From NCBI GenBank assembly GCA_020746835.1, contig JAGPNK010000016.1:855844-919843 (forward strand): a stretch of 64,000 nt of DNA, in the 5' to 3' direction. Below, piece by piece: positions 25,021-37,513 of this stretch. Position numbers and translations under genes: made by a program. Under the pieces are notes generated by a model. That model was not told the DNA's origin, ran no database searches, and was given only the letters and a program-made list of their open reading frames with translations. Position 1 is the first letter of the stretch. The number at the start of each line of letters is the position of its first letter. The DNA is from Stachybotrys elegans (Eukaryota; Ascomycota; Sordariomycetes; Hypocreales; Stachybotryaceae).

Positions 25021-26337
25021 ATAAGGAAAAGAGTGTATAATATAGGGTATAAATAGTAAAAAGTAAATAAATAGTAGAGATAGTACTTAATACCCTAGTA
25101 ATTAATATAGTTATAAATAGTAAAGAGAAATAATAATAAGGCTATCATTAGGTATATAGGGTAGCCAACTGGCTGAGTGGCTGAGCCACAGGTGGCTGTG
25201 ATATTATAAGCCATATATATATAGATATGTAATATAACGGGATGTCAAGTGAAACAGATGTATATGCCAGATAGTGCCCGGCTGGGAAGCTTTAGTTAAC
25301 TTATTGAATAAGGTTGCCAACGCTATAGAAGCCTTGCTATAACTGTAACTATAACTATGCCTAGATAGAGAGTGCTATAATGCAAATAGAAAGCTTTAAC
25401 TAATAATACTAGAAAAGCCTATAATATCGCTCTAGGCTGCTAATAGAGCTGCTAAAAAGCTTAATCTATGCCTATAGCTATATAAAGCCCCTAAGCCCCT
25501 AGCTTAAGAGAAATAAATTTATTATCTATATTCTACTATCTACTTATGTCTTATAGTTAAAATATAAGTAAATAATACCTATACTTATAATAATATAGTA
25601 GAGAGATTAAATCTCTCTACTACTCTAGCAGCTATAATAGCCTTAGCTACTACTATTATTAATATTAGTAAAGTTATCTATAAAATAAATTACTTTAAGA
25701 AATCTTTTCTAACTTATCTAATAATAGTATTACTAATGGTTTAGAACATAATAAAATTATTTCTATGATTTTCCTTCTCTAGCTAATTTAGAGCTAGAAT
25801 ATAAAAAATAGAAAAGTAAGTAGGCTAAAAAAAGCTAGCTTTTTAATAATAAGCCTCTTAGCTAGGAAATTAACCTTATAAATAGATTATAGAGAACCCT
25901 AGTATAATTAGCTTGGTTTTTTAATATAAGTTTTTAATTAGTTTTTTAGTTTAGTTATTAAATTAATTACTTTTACTGCCTTTAAATTATATATCTAATG
26001 CCCCTATAATATAATATTATAGAGAGCTATTCTTAGATATAGTTAGAGACTAAAGAGGTTAGTAGAGGCTATAGTAATGCAAGGGCAAACCAAGCAATGT
26101 ATTAGAAGCTATAGTTATGTACAGAAGGTACTGTATAATATATTGGAAGCTATAGTTATATGCGGAAGTGTATGCTATAAAGAAGCATGTAATGCAAAGG
26201 AGCTATAGGGGAAGCTGGGCGCATGTAATGCGGGGAACCTGCTTAGTCAGCAACAGTATGTGGGAACGGGTCCAGGGTAAGCTAGAAAAGACAGTGAAAA
26301 AACAGTGCAAGCCTTTTAAACTACATGCTCAGGAGGG
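25021..26337 (-). mobile_element. E15: full-length E repeat
   Basis: A 1317-bp copy flanked by the 16-bp repeat ttaataagtatttata at 25005-25020 and 26338-26353. The portion near 26160-26330 is less mutated. Confidence 0.93.
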
Positions 26338-26353
26338 TTAATAAGTATTTATA

Positions 26354-27820
26354 GATATAATTTATAAGCTAAAGAATAAATAATACTTTAATATTTAATA
26401 CTTAATTAGTTAGAATATTATATAAACTTAGACTATAGGCTAATATTTAGAGACTATTTAGTTCTATATTATTCTAAGGCTCTATTAGGTATCTAAGGTA
26501 TTTAAAGCCTTTTTATAGTAAAGAAAGAAAAGATAGAGAGATTTTAATTATTTTAATTTATCTAAACTATATAATCTAATTACTAGTATTAAAATATCTA
26601 TTCTAGCCTTTATTCCTAACTATAGAGTTACTAGGTCTACCTTTATAGCTATTAATATAATTATTACTAAGGTATTTAGAATAGTTAAGATAAAGGAAAG
26701 CTCTCTAGTTCTTAAAAAGCTATTTACTATATCTATAGATTTATCTATAGTAGATACCTTTAATAATATATTATTTACTTTTAGTCTACTATCTCTATAA
26801 AAAGCAGCTATTTAATAACTTTTATAAAATACTCTTTATATCTCTAGAATCCTTTTTAATACTAGATAATCCTAGGCTATATCTATCCTTCATTATAGTA
26901 TAATTATTAATATCTTAATCTATTTTATAAAAAATATAAACTCTATAGATTTAGGAATTAATCTCTATTTAAAGCTAAAGAATAAAGGAATAACTATCTT
27001 TATATAAGATACCTTTAGGCTTAAAAGCTAAGAGCTAATCTAGTGGTTTTCTATATTAAAAACTAAAGAGAGTCTAATCCCTAATAAACTTATTATACTA
27101 GTTACTTAGTAAAAGATTAGGTCTTATAATACTTTATAACTAGAGATAGATATTAGCTATTTATATACTAAATGCTATACTATTTAGAACTATATTTCTA
27201 TACCTACTAATACTAAATTAGTTAGTATTTAATATTTTAAAATATCTAGACTTTTAAGAGAATTTAAAGGCCTTATACTTAATAGTATTACTTTATTAAA
27301 AATAGGTTTATAAATATTCTTTATACGACTAATAGAAGCTAGCTTTTATTAAAACTAAAGATAGGAATAAGAATAAAAAACTAGTTAAATAATAAACTTA
27401 GATATAAACTACTAAAGACTAAAAGTTTAAAGAATAGATATAAAAAGAATAGATAGAATAGATAGAATAGAAATAGTAGATTAGATTAGTTAGTTAGACT
27501 TATATATACTATAAATATTATTATAATTCTATCTTTAGATTAGGCTAGACTTTCTAATAAAAACATAGATCTACTTTTAGAGATAATTAAGATAGAGAAA
27601 TTTAATCTAAATTACTAATAGAGACTCTAGCTAGATAGCCTAAAGCTATATAAGTAGATTAGTTAGAGATATTTAAAAACAATATACCTTTTCCCTCTTT
27701 TAATTACTTTTCTAATATTAAGTAATCTATCTACCTTTAGATTAGTTAGTGTGATTTAATTATAGCCTTATATATAAATTTCTAACTATTCTATAGATAG
27801 TATTATATTTCACTTATCTT
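26354..27820. other. AT-rich unassigned relic
   Basis: It continues the segment interrupted by E15. A short internal repetition (agaatagatagaatagatag) lies near 27450. No domain was recognised. Confidence 0.3.
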
Positions 27821-28082
27821 AATATATAGAAGCTAAGGGATATTATATAATATATTAAAAGCTATAGTTATATATAGAAGGCTATAAAGGAAGCTATATA
27901 GAAGCTATAGCTATATAAAAAGGCTAATATATAATGTAAAGGAGCTATAAAGAAAGCTAGGCACTAGTTATATAATATAGAGAACCTACTTAGTAATAGT
28001 ATATAGAAATAGGTCTAGAGTAAGCTAGAAAAGATAGTAAAAAAAAATAGTATAAGCCTTTTAAATCTTATACTTAGAAGGG
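27821..28082 (-). mobile_element. E16: 5'-end fragment of E lacking the 3' end
   Basis: It matches the E 5' terminal region and ends tacttagaaggg, but lacks the rest. This is the opposite of the usual truncation. No target duplication was found. Confidence 0.7.
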
Positions 28083-28098
28083 TTTTTTCTAGTATATA

Positions 28099-28260
28099 AT
28101 AAGAAAAAGAGTATATAGTATAGGGTATAAGCAGTAGAAAGTAAATAAATAGTAGAGATAGTGCTTAGTGCCTTAGTAACTAATACAGTTATAAATAGTA
28201 GAGAAGAAGAATAATAAGGCCATTGTTAGGCTGCCTGTATAGGGTAGCCGACTGGCCGAA
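28099..28260 (-). mobile_element. E17: 162-bp 5'-truncated E repeat
   Basis: It is flanked by the exact 14-bp repeat ttttctagtatata (28085-28098 and 28261-28274). The inner end (gtagccgactggccg) is barely mutated while the 3' end is AT-rich. Confidence 0.92.
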
Positions 28261-28413
28261 TTTTCTAGTATATAGTTTAAAAATTAAATATATAAAATAC
28301 TTTTTTAAAAAAGAGTTTTTAAGTAATTAATTAGAAGAATATTAAACTTTCCTTAAAATAGTTTACTATTAAAAGAAAACTAGAAAATAAAGTATTAAAT
28401 TTATTAAAGTTAT

Positions 28414-28576
28414 ATAATAAGGAAAAGAATATATACTATAGTATATATTGGTTGCCGGGGCACTAGGCACTACCTCTACTGTTTATTTGCTCTCTACTGC
28501 TTACACCCTACACTGCACACTCTTTTCCTCATTATAGTATATAAATAATAAAAAGTAAATAAATAATAAAGATTAG
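28414..28576 (-). mobile_element. E18: short E fragment, host of E19
   Basis: A 3'-end fragment (taataaggaaaagaat) split by E19 and continuing to about 28575 as aataataaaaagtaaataaa. Confidence 0.75.
28448..28532 (+). mobile_element. E19: 85-bp E repeat, almost unmutated, nested in E18
   Basis: It runs from ttggttgccggggcac to ctcttttcctcat. It is flanked by tatagtatata (28437-28447 and 28533-28543). It retains many C and G that the host copy has lost. Confidence 0.9.
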
Positions 28577-30828
28577 CCTCCTAAGTATAAGATTTAAAAG
28601 GCTTATGCTGATTTTTTTACTATCTTTTCTAGCTTACTTTAGATCTATTTCTATATACTATTACTAACTAAGTAGGTTCTCTATATTATATACTTTCTCC
28701 ATAGCTTCTTTATATTATATATTAGCCCTCTAGAAAAAGAAAAGTAATAGAAGTTATTCTATTTCTAGACTATTAGTAATACTATTATTAAATCCCTTAG
28801 GGTAATTTATCTTATAGATAATTTTACTAGTATTAATAATAATAATAGCTAAGGCTACTATAATTACCAAAGTAGCTTTAGTAAAGGAATTTTACCTTTT
28901 TACTATAATTTATAAATTATTATGTATTTTATTATTAATTTTAGGGGCTATAAGTATAAGTAGATTATTAGATATAGACAAGGAATCTTTTCCTTTTAAA
29001 CTAGGGGCTTAAGGGCTTTATATAGCTATAGACTACTCTATTAATAGTCTAAAGTAATGGTAACTTTATATAGTTATAATTATAGGCTTTTCTAGCATTA
29101 AAGCTTTCTATTAGTATTATAACCTTATAGTTATAGCTACTAATACTCTCTATCTAAGTATAGATTATAATAAGACTTCTATAGTATAACCTTATTTAGT
29201 TAGTTAGTATTTATTTAATGAATTAACTAAAGCTTCCTAGCTAGACACTAATTCTACCCTAACCCTCTATATATTTATAGCTATCTATAGCTTAGCCACT
29301 TAGCAAGTTAGCTACTCTATATACCTAATAATAGCCTTATTATTATTTTTCTCTACTATTTATAATTATATTAATTACTAGGGCACTAGATACTATCTCT
29401 ACTATTTATTTACTTTTTATTATTTATACTTTATATTATCCCCTTCTAAGCATAAGGTTTAAAAGGCTTGCACTATTTCTTTTTTACTGTCTTTTCTAGC
29501 TTACCCTGGACCCATTTCTACACTTTATTGCTGACTAAGCAGGTTCCCTATATTACATGCTTCCCCTATGGCTCCTTTGCATCACACGCTTTTTCACAGC
29601 GTACATTCCTTTGCAGTCGCATAGCATCCGCACACAACTATAGCTTCTAACACATTACTTGGACCAGTGCGCGCAGACTCACCCTCCAAGCGCTTTGGCT
29701 ACCATAGTCTGTTATATATTGTTTGTCTAACTCTTCTTAGATAGCTCTCTATAATAATATTGGCATTTAATTAAATATTATATTATAGGGGCATTAGGTA
29801 TATAATTAAGTAAGAAGGTAGCAAAAGTAATTAATTTAATAACTAAACTAAAAAAGTAATTAAAAACTTATACTAAAAAACCAAGCTAATTCCATTAGGG
29901 CTCTAAAAGTAAGCTATATATCTATAGTTCTATATCTATAATCTATTTATAAAGTTAACTTTCTAGTTAAGGGACTTATTATTAAAGAGCTAGCTTTTTT
30001 TAGTCTATCTACTCTTTTACTTTTTATATTCTAGGTTTAAATTAGCTAGAGAAGAGAGATAGTAGAAGTTATTCTATTACTATTAGTAATACTATTATTA
30101 AAAGATTTCTTAAAGTAACTTACCTTATAGATAACATTACTAAGGTTAGTAGTAGTAATAGCTAAGGCTACTATAGCTACTAGAGTAACTATATTATTAT
30201 AGATATAGGTATTATTTACTTATATTTTAATTATCTTAATTAGCTAGTATAAGTAAATAGTAGAATATAGATAATAAATTTATCTTTCTTAAGTTAGGGG
30301 CTTAAAGGCTTTATATAGCTATAGATAAAGTAAATTAAGCTTTTTAATAGCTCTATTAATAGTCTAGAGTAATATTATAGGCTTTTTTAGTATTATTAAA
30401 GCTTTCTATTAGCATTATAGCACTCTCTATCTAGGCATAGGTTATAATAAGGCTTCTATAGTATAACCTTATTTAATAAGTTAACTAAAGCTTTCTAGCC
30501 AGGCACTAAGCCTTCTCTATTTAATCCTGCCCCAACCCTCTATATATCTTGACATCCCATTGCATTATATACCTATATATAAGCTCAGTGTGGCTTATAA
30601 TATCACAGCCACCTATAGCTTGGCCACTCAGCCACTTAGCAAGTTATCTACCCTATATAGACAGCCTAATAATAGCCTTATTATTATTTCTCTTTACTAT
30701 TTATAACTATATTAATTACTAGGGCACTAGATACTATCTCTACTATTTATTTATTCTTTACTATTTTTACACTATACTATATACTCTTTTTCTTATTATA
30801 CTTTATATTATATACTCTTTTTCTTATT
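28577..30828 (+). mobile_element. E20: E repeat with internal deletion, host of E21
   Basis: It begins cctcctaag and ends ctctttttcttattata. About 300 bp are missing near 28725, where tattagcc is joined to ctctagaaaaag. E21 lies near its 3' end. The target duplication is unclear. Confidence 0.8.
29440..30795 (+). mobile_element. E21: full-length E repeat nested in E20
   Basis: A 1356-bp copy with the 16-bp repeat ttatactttatattat at 29424-29439 and 30796-30811. Its 5' part (about 29460-29700) is comparatively little mutated. Confidence 0.93.
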
Positions 30829-30998
30829 ATAATATATATATAATAAACTAAAAGAAATGTAAATAAGTAATAAATATAGTAATAAAAGTATATATTTAAT
30901 AAGAGTTTTACTATTTATAACTAAATATATTTAAAATAAAATGTATAGTTATTTATCTATTAGGTATTTATATATATAATAGTAGTATTTTAAATATA

Positions 30999-32324
30999 AT
31001 AAAAATAATAATAAAAAGAGTATATAATATAAAGTATAAATAGTAAAGAATAAATAAATAATGAAGATAGTATTTAATACTTTAGTAACTAATATAGTTA
31101 TAAATAGTAAAGAAAAATAATAATAAGGCTATTATTAGGCTATTTATATAGAGTAGCTAACTAGCTAAGTAGCTAGGCTATAGATAGCTATAACTTTATT
31201 ATAAGCTATATATATATAGATATATAATATAATAGAATATTAAGATATATATATATATATAAAGGGTTAGGGCAGGATTAAACTAAATAGAAGGCTCTAA
31301 CTAATTATAACTATATAAAATTACTAGTGCCTAGTTAAAAAGCTTTAATTAACTTATTAAATAAGATTACTAATACTATAAAAGCTTTATTATAACTATA
31401 ACTATAATCTATACCTAGATAGAGAGTGTTATAATATAAATAGAAAGCTTTAACTAATTATAACTATAAGGTTACTAATACTAGAATAGCCTATAATATT
31501 ACTCTAGGCTACTAATAGAGTAGCTTATAGCTATATAAAGCCCTTAAGCCCCTAGCTTAAAAGAGAAGAATTCCTTATTTATATTACTTAAACTTATATC
31601 TATTATTATAGAATTAAATAGCAATATAAATATAGCTATATAAGTAGCTATAGTAACTATAGCCACTACTATAGAAAGGCCTCCTTTCCCTTTACTAATT
31701 ATCTATAAGGTAAGTTATTCTAAGGGGTTTAATAATAGTATTACTAATAGTCTAGAAATAGAATAACTTGTATATACCCCTAATATATAGTAATTATAAT
31801 AAGGAATTATACCTAAAGCCTAGAAAAGAAAATAAAGAAAAGAACACTAGGCTATATAAGAGACTAGTAATAGAGACTAGCTATATTAATAACTATAAAT
31901 AGCTATATATAGAGCTAGCTTGCTTTAGGAGCTCTAATAGAAAGAGATAGTTAGAATTACTTTAAGAGAGCTTTTCTTAGTTTAGCTTGGTTTTTTAGTA
32001 TAGGTTTTAATTAGCTTTTTACTTTAGTTATTAAATTAATTACTTTTACTATAAAATTATATACTTAATGCCCCTATAATATAATATTATAGAGAGCTAT
32101 TAAGCAATATATTAGAAGCTATAGTTATATATAGAAGCTATATAGCTATAAAGGAAGCTATAAAGAAGTATATAATACAAAGGAGCCGTGGGGGAAGCTG
32201 GGCGCTGATCACGTGATATAGGGAACCTGCTTAGTCAGCAACGGTATATGGGAACGGGTCCAGGGTAAGCCGGAAAAGACAGTGAAAAAACAGTGCAAGC
32301 CTTTTAAACCTTATACTCAGGAGC
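30999..32324 (-). mobile_element. E22: full-length E repeat
   Basis: A 1326-bp copy flanked by the 15-bp repeat agtattttaaatata (30984-30998 and 32325-32339). The last 150 bp, including cacgtgat near 32210, are little mutated. Confidence 0.92.
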
Positions 32325-32339
32325 AGTATTTTAAATATA

Positions 32340-32548
32340 GAATATATTTAGTAAATATTTACTAAGTATTAGTATATTTTTAAAATAATAAATATAGTAA
32401 TATATTTATAAGTAAAATTAGAAAGATTTAAATTAAACTTAAATAGTATAATTTTATCTTTAAAAAATATTATATATATTCTTTTAGTTTTAAAAACTAA
32501 TAGCTTATTAAAAAGATAATAAATAAACTTAAAGATAATAATAAGGTC
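32340..32548. other. Very AT-rich substrate sequence
   Basis: Non-E DNA between insertions, almost wholly A and T; no feature was recognised. Together with similar short gaps up to 46.3 kb it appears to be the original substrate of the E cluster. Confidence 0.35.
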
Positions 32549-32562
32549 TATAAAATAATAAA

Positions 32563-32783
32563 TTACATGCCTGTATATATATAGCTTATAATATTATAGC
32601 CACCTATAACTTAACCACTTAGCTAGTTAGCTACTCTATATATAAGAGCAGCCTAATAATAGCCTTATTATTATTTTTCTTTACTATTTATAACTATATT
32701 AATTACTAGAGTACTAAATACTATCTCTATTATTTATTTACTCTTTACTACTTATACTCTATATTATATACTCTTTTCCTTAT
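32563..32783 (+). mobile_element. E23: 221-bp 5'-truncated E repeat
   Basis: It starts ttacatgcctgt. It is flanked by the 14-bp repeat tataaaataataaa (32549-32562 and 32784-32797). Confidence 0.92.
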
Positions 32784-32825
32784 TATAAAATAATAAAATA
32801 AATATTATTCTTATAATTAGTCTTT

Positions 32826-33047
32826 TTACATGCCTGTGTATAGTTAAGCTTAGTGTGGCTTATAATGTTATAGCTATCTATAGCTTGGCTACTTAGCCAG
32901 TTAGCTACCCTATATATCTAATAATAGCTTTATTATTATTTCTCTTTACTATTTATAATTATATTAATTACTAGGGCACTCGGTACTATCTCTACTATTT
33001 ATTTACTCTCTACTACTTATACCCTATATTACACACTCTTTTCCTTA
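32826..33047 (+). mobile_element. E24: 222-bp 5'-truncated E repeat
   Basis: It starts ttacatgcctgtg, the same point as E23. It is flanked by the 15-bp repeat ttataattagtcttt (32811-32825 and 33048-33062). Confidence 0.92.
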
Positions 33048-33839
33048 TTATAATTAGTCTTTATTATATAGTAAAGAATAAAACTAAATATTAAAGAATA
33101 TATATTCATTCTCTTCCAAGTATAAGGTTTAAAAGGCTTGTATTGTTTTTTTTTTACTATCTTTTCTAGCTTACTTTAAATCTATTTCTATATACTATTA
33201 CTAACTTAATAGGTTCTCTATATTATATACTTTCTTTATAGCTCCTTTATATTATATATTAGCCTTCTTATATGGCTATAGCTTCTTTATAATATATATT
33301 AGTATATAGCTTCTATATATAACTATAGTTTCTAATGCATTATATAGTACCCCTTAGCTTCTATATATAACTGTAGCTTCTAATATATTACTTATACTTT
33401 AGCTACTACAGTCTATTATATATTATTTATCTAACTCTTTTTACTCTTTATAATATTATATATAATTTAGTAATAAAAGTAATTAATTTAATAACTAAAC
33501 TAAAAAACTAATTAAAAACTTATATTAAAAAACCAAGTTAATTATACTAGGGCTCTCTATAATCTATTTATAAGAGTAATTTCTTAGCTAAAGGGCTTAT
33601 TATTAAAAAGCTAGCTTTTTTTAGCCTATTTATTTTTCTACTTTTTATATTCTAGCTCTAAATTAGCTAGAGAAAGGAAATAGTAAAAATCATTCTATTA
33701 TATACTATTAGTAATACTATTATTAGATTCCTTAGAGTAATTTATCTTATAAATAACTTTATTAATATTAGTAATAATAGTATTTAAGACTACTATAGCT
33801 ATTAGAATAACTATATTATTATAAGTATAGATATTATTT

Positions 33840-36734
33840 CCCTTCTAAGCATAAGGTTTAAAAGGCTTATACTGTTTTTTTTTAACTATCTTTTCTAGCT
33901 TACCCTAGATCTATTTCTATATACTATTACTAACTAAGTAGGTTCTCTATATTATATATACCTAGCTTCCTCTATGGCTCCTTTATATTATATATTTCTT
34001 TATAGTATATATATATAGCTTCTATATATAAGTATAGCTTCTAATATATTATATACTACCTTCTATATATAACTATATCTTCTAATATATTGCTTATCTA
34101 TTATATATTATTTATTTAGCTCTTTTTAAATAGCTCTTTATAATAGTATTAGCATTTAATTAAACATTATATTATTAGAGTATTAGGCATATAATTTAGT
34201 AAGAAGATAGTAAGAGTAATTAATTTAAAAACTAATTTAAAAAACTAACTAAAAACCCTAACTAAAAAACCAAGCTAAAAGAGCTCTCTTAGAGTAACTC
34301 TAACTGTCTCTAGCTCCTAAAGCAAGCTAGCCCTATAGCTAGTATTTGCTATTACCCTTAATATATTCTAATTCTATCTCTAGCTTTCTCCCTAGCAGGT
34401 TTTTATCCCTTTCTTTATTTATTTTTCTAGGCTTTAAATATAATTCCTTATTAGAATTGCTATATATTAGAAATATATAAAAGTTATTCTATTTTTAAAC
34501 TATTAATAATACTACTATTAAATAGCTTAAAGAAAACGACTTGGAAGGACTTATTTTAATAATAATATTATTAGGGATATAAATATAAATAGTAGCTAGG
34601 GCTACTATAGCTACTAGAGTAGCTTTAGCAAAGGGATTTTATCTCTCTAATATAGTTATATTATTACTATTCTCCCAAGCATAAGGTTTAAAAGGCTTAC
34701 ACTGGTTTTTTTCACTATCTTTTCTAGCTTACCCTAGACCCATTTCTATACACTATTACTAACTAAGCAGGTTCCCTATATTATATAACTAGCGCCTAGC
34801 TTCCCCTATAGCTCCTTTATATTATATATTAGCCTTCTTATATAGCTATAGTTTCTTTATAGTATATAGTATACCTAGCTCTTTCTTAATCTTTAGCTAC
34901 TATCTTAGCTAAAGATAGTTAACCTTCTTATATAACCATAGTTTCATTACAGCCTTTTGCATATAACTATAGCTTCTAATATATTATTTATCTATTAATA
35001 GCTCTTTATAATGTTATGTTATAGGGGCATTAGATATACAATTTAAAGGCAGTAAGAGCAATTAATTTAAAAACTAATTTAAAAAACTAACTAAAAACCC
35101 TAATTGAAAAACCAAGCTAATTATACTAGAGCCCTATAGCTAGTATTTACTATTAGCCTTAATATATTCTAACTCTATCTCTAGCTTTCTTCTTAGCTTT
35201 TTATTTCTTTTTTTACCCCTTTTTCTAGGCTTTAAATATAATTTCTCTTTAAAATTACTATATATTAGAGATATATAAAAGTTATTCTATATCTAGACTA
35301 TTAGTAATACTACTATTAGACTGCTTAGAAAAACTTACCTTAATAATAATATTATTAGGGATATAAATAGAGGTAGTAACTAGGGCTACTATAGCTACTT
35401 ATATAGCTATAGTTATATTACTATTTAATTCTATAATAATATTAATTTTAATAGACATTTAAGTAATATAAATAAGGAATTCTTTTCTTTTAAACTAGGG
35501 GCTTAAAGGCTTTATATAGCTATAGGCTAAATAAGCTTTTCTCTATTAGTAGCCTAGAGTAATGTTATAGGCTTTTCTAGCTTAAAGCTTTCTATTAGCA
35601 TTATAACCTTATAGTTACAGCCAGTAGTGCTCTCTATCTAGGTATAGGTTATAGTAATGCTTCTATAGCACAATCTTATTCAGTTAGTCAGTGGTTCATT
35701 CAATGAGTTAACCAAAGCTTCCCAGCCGGGCACCATTAGTTAGAGCCTTCCATCTAGTCTAGCATGTACATCTATTATTTCGCTTAATATCCCGTTGCAT
35801 TACATGCCTGCATATGGTTAAGCTTAGTGTGGCTTATAACGAAGTCACAGCCACCTGTGGCTCGGCCACTCGGCCATTCGGCCAGTTGGCTACTCTATAT
35901 AGACAGCCTAATAATAGCCTTATTATTATTTCTCTTTATTATTTATAACTGTATTAGTTACTAGAGCACTAAACACTATCTCTACTATTTATTTACTCTC
36001 TATTACTTATACTCTATACTATATACTCTTTTCCTTATTATATTATTACTATTATTATTATTTAATTCTATATTAATATTAATTTTAATAAATATAATAG
36101 GTTTAAGTAATATAAATAAGAAATTCTTCTCTTTTAAGCTAGAGGCTTAAGGGCTTTATATAGCTATAGACTAAAAATAGAATAAGCTTTTCTCTATTAG
36201 TAGCCTAAAGTAATAGTAACCTTATATAGTTATAGTTATAGGCTTTTCTAGTATTAGTAAGCTTATAGTTATAGTTAGTTAAAGCTTTCTATTTATATTA
36301 TAGTATTCTCTATTTAAATATAGTTATAGTTATAGTTATAATAAGGCTTTTATAATATTAGTAATTTTATTTAATAAGTTAATTAAAGCTTTCTACTTAG
36401 GCACTAGTAACCTTATATAGTTATAGTTAGTTAGAGCCTTTTATTTAGTTTAATCCTACCCTAACCCTCTATATATAAGGCTAGCTTAACATTCTATTAT
36501 ATTATAAATCTATATATATATAGCTTATAATAGTGCTTATAGCTACCTATAGCTTAGCTACTTAGTCATTTAGTTAGTTAGCTACTATATATATAAGAAT
36601 AGCCTAATAATAGCTTTATTATTATTTCTCTTTACTACTTATAACTATATTAGTTACTAGAGTACTAAATACTATCTTTACTATTTATTTACTTTCTATT
36701 ATTTATACTCTATACTATATACTCTTTTCCTTAT
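33840..36734 (+). mobile_element. E26: full-length E repeat nested in E25
   Basis: It is flanked by the 14-bp repeat tatagatattattt at 33826-33839 and 36735-36748, and itself carries E27. About 1.5 kb remain after E27 is removed. Confidence 0.9.
34672..36037 (+). mobile_element. E27: full-length E repeat nested in E26
   Basis: A 1366-bp copy flanked by the 16-bp repeat ttatattattactatt (34656-34671 and 36038-36053). It is less mutated around 35660-35900. Confidence 0.92.
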
Positions 36735-37234
36735 TATAGATATTATTTATTTATATTTTAATCTTAATTAACTATAAAATATAACTAAATAGTAAGATAT
36801 AAATTTTAAATTTATCTCTTTTAAACTAGAGGCTTAAAGCCTTTATATAGCTATAAATATAGATTAAGCTTTTTAATAACTCTATTAGTAGCTAAAAGTA
36901 ATATTATAGGCTTTTCTAGTATTATTAGTTAAAACTTTCTATTAGTATTATAGTGCTCTCTATTTAAATATAGATTATAAGTAAGCTTCTATAGTATAAT
37001 CTTATTTAATAAGTTAATTAAAGCTTTCTAGCTAGGCACTATTAGTTAGAGCCTTCTATCTAATCCTGCCCTAACTCTCTATATATTTTAATATCCTATT
37101 ATATTATATATCTATATATAGTTAAGCTTAGTATAGCTTATAATACTACCTATAGCTTAGCTACTTAGCCAGTTAGCTACTCTATATATAAGGGCAGTTT
37201 AATAATAGCCTTATTATTATTTCTCTCTACTATT

Positions 37235-37363
37235 ATATAATATATAGTGGTATAAGATTAATATATTGTCTAAGCTAGTAACTAAGTCCTTTACAAGTTT
37301 AATTATCTAATGTATTAGGCCCACTATAGGTTAAATCTCCTCTTATAGGCCTATATTATAATA
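37235..37363. mobile_element. S element copy 1, small insertion in E25
   Basis: A 129-bp insertion flanked by the 9-bp repeat tctactatt (37226-37234 and 37364-37372). Its left end is the exact RIP product of the copy at 61359 (catgtgacgtgtagtgg becomes tatataatatatagtgg). The ends form a weak inverted repeat, so it may be a small DNA-transposon derivative. Confidence 0.65.
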
Positions 37364-37513
37364 TCTACTATTTATAACTATATTAATTATTAAAGTATAA
37401 ATACTATCTTTATAATTTATTTACTTTATACTACTTATACTCTATACTATATACTCTTTTCTTTATTATATATAGTAATTAATATTTATACTTTTAATAA
37501 AATAATCTTTATA

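Larger units (their letters stand above)
33111..37466 (+). mobile_element. E25: full-length E repeat, outer layer of a triple nest
   Basis: It begins ctcttccaag and ends ctcttttctttatta. About 1.3 kb remain after E26, E27 and the small S insertion are removed. The flanks atatatattcatt and atatatagtaatt match at 11 of 13 positions. Confidence 0.82.

Noticed and set aside
26354..27820. Possible gag zinc knuckle in plus-strand frame near 27500
   Set aside because: Tyr codons are plentiful, but the C-x2-C-x4-H-x4-C spacing does not fit, unlike the clear case at 61013.
29468..29650. 60-codon plus-strand frame
   Set aside because: It sits in the 5' part of E21 and is broken in all other copies.
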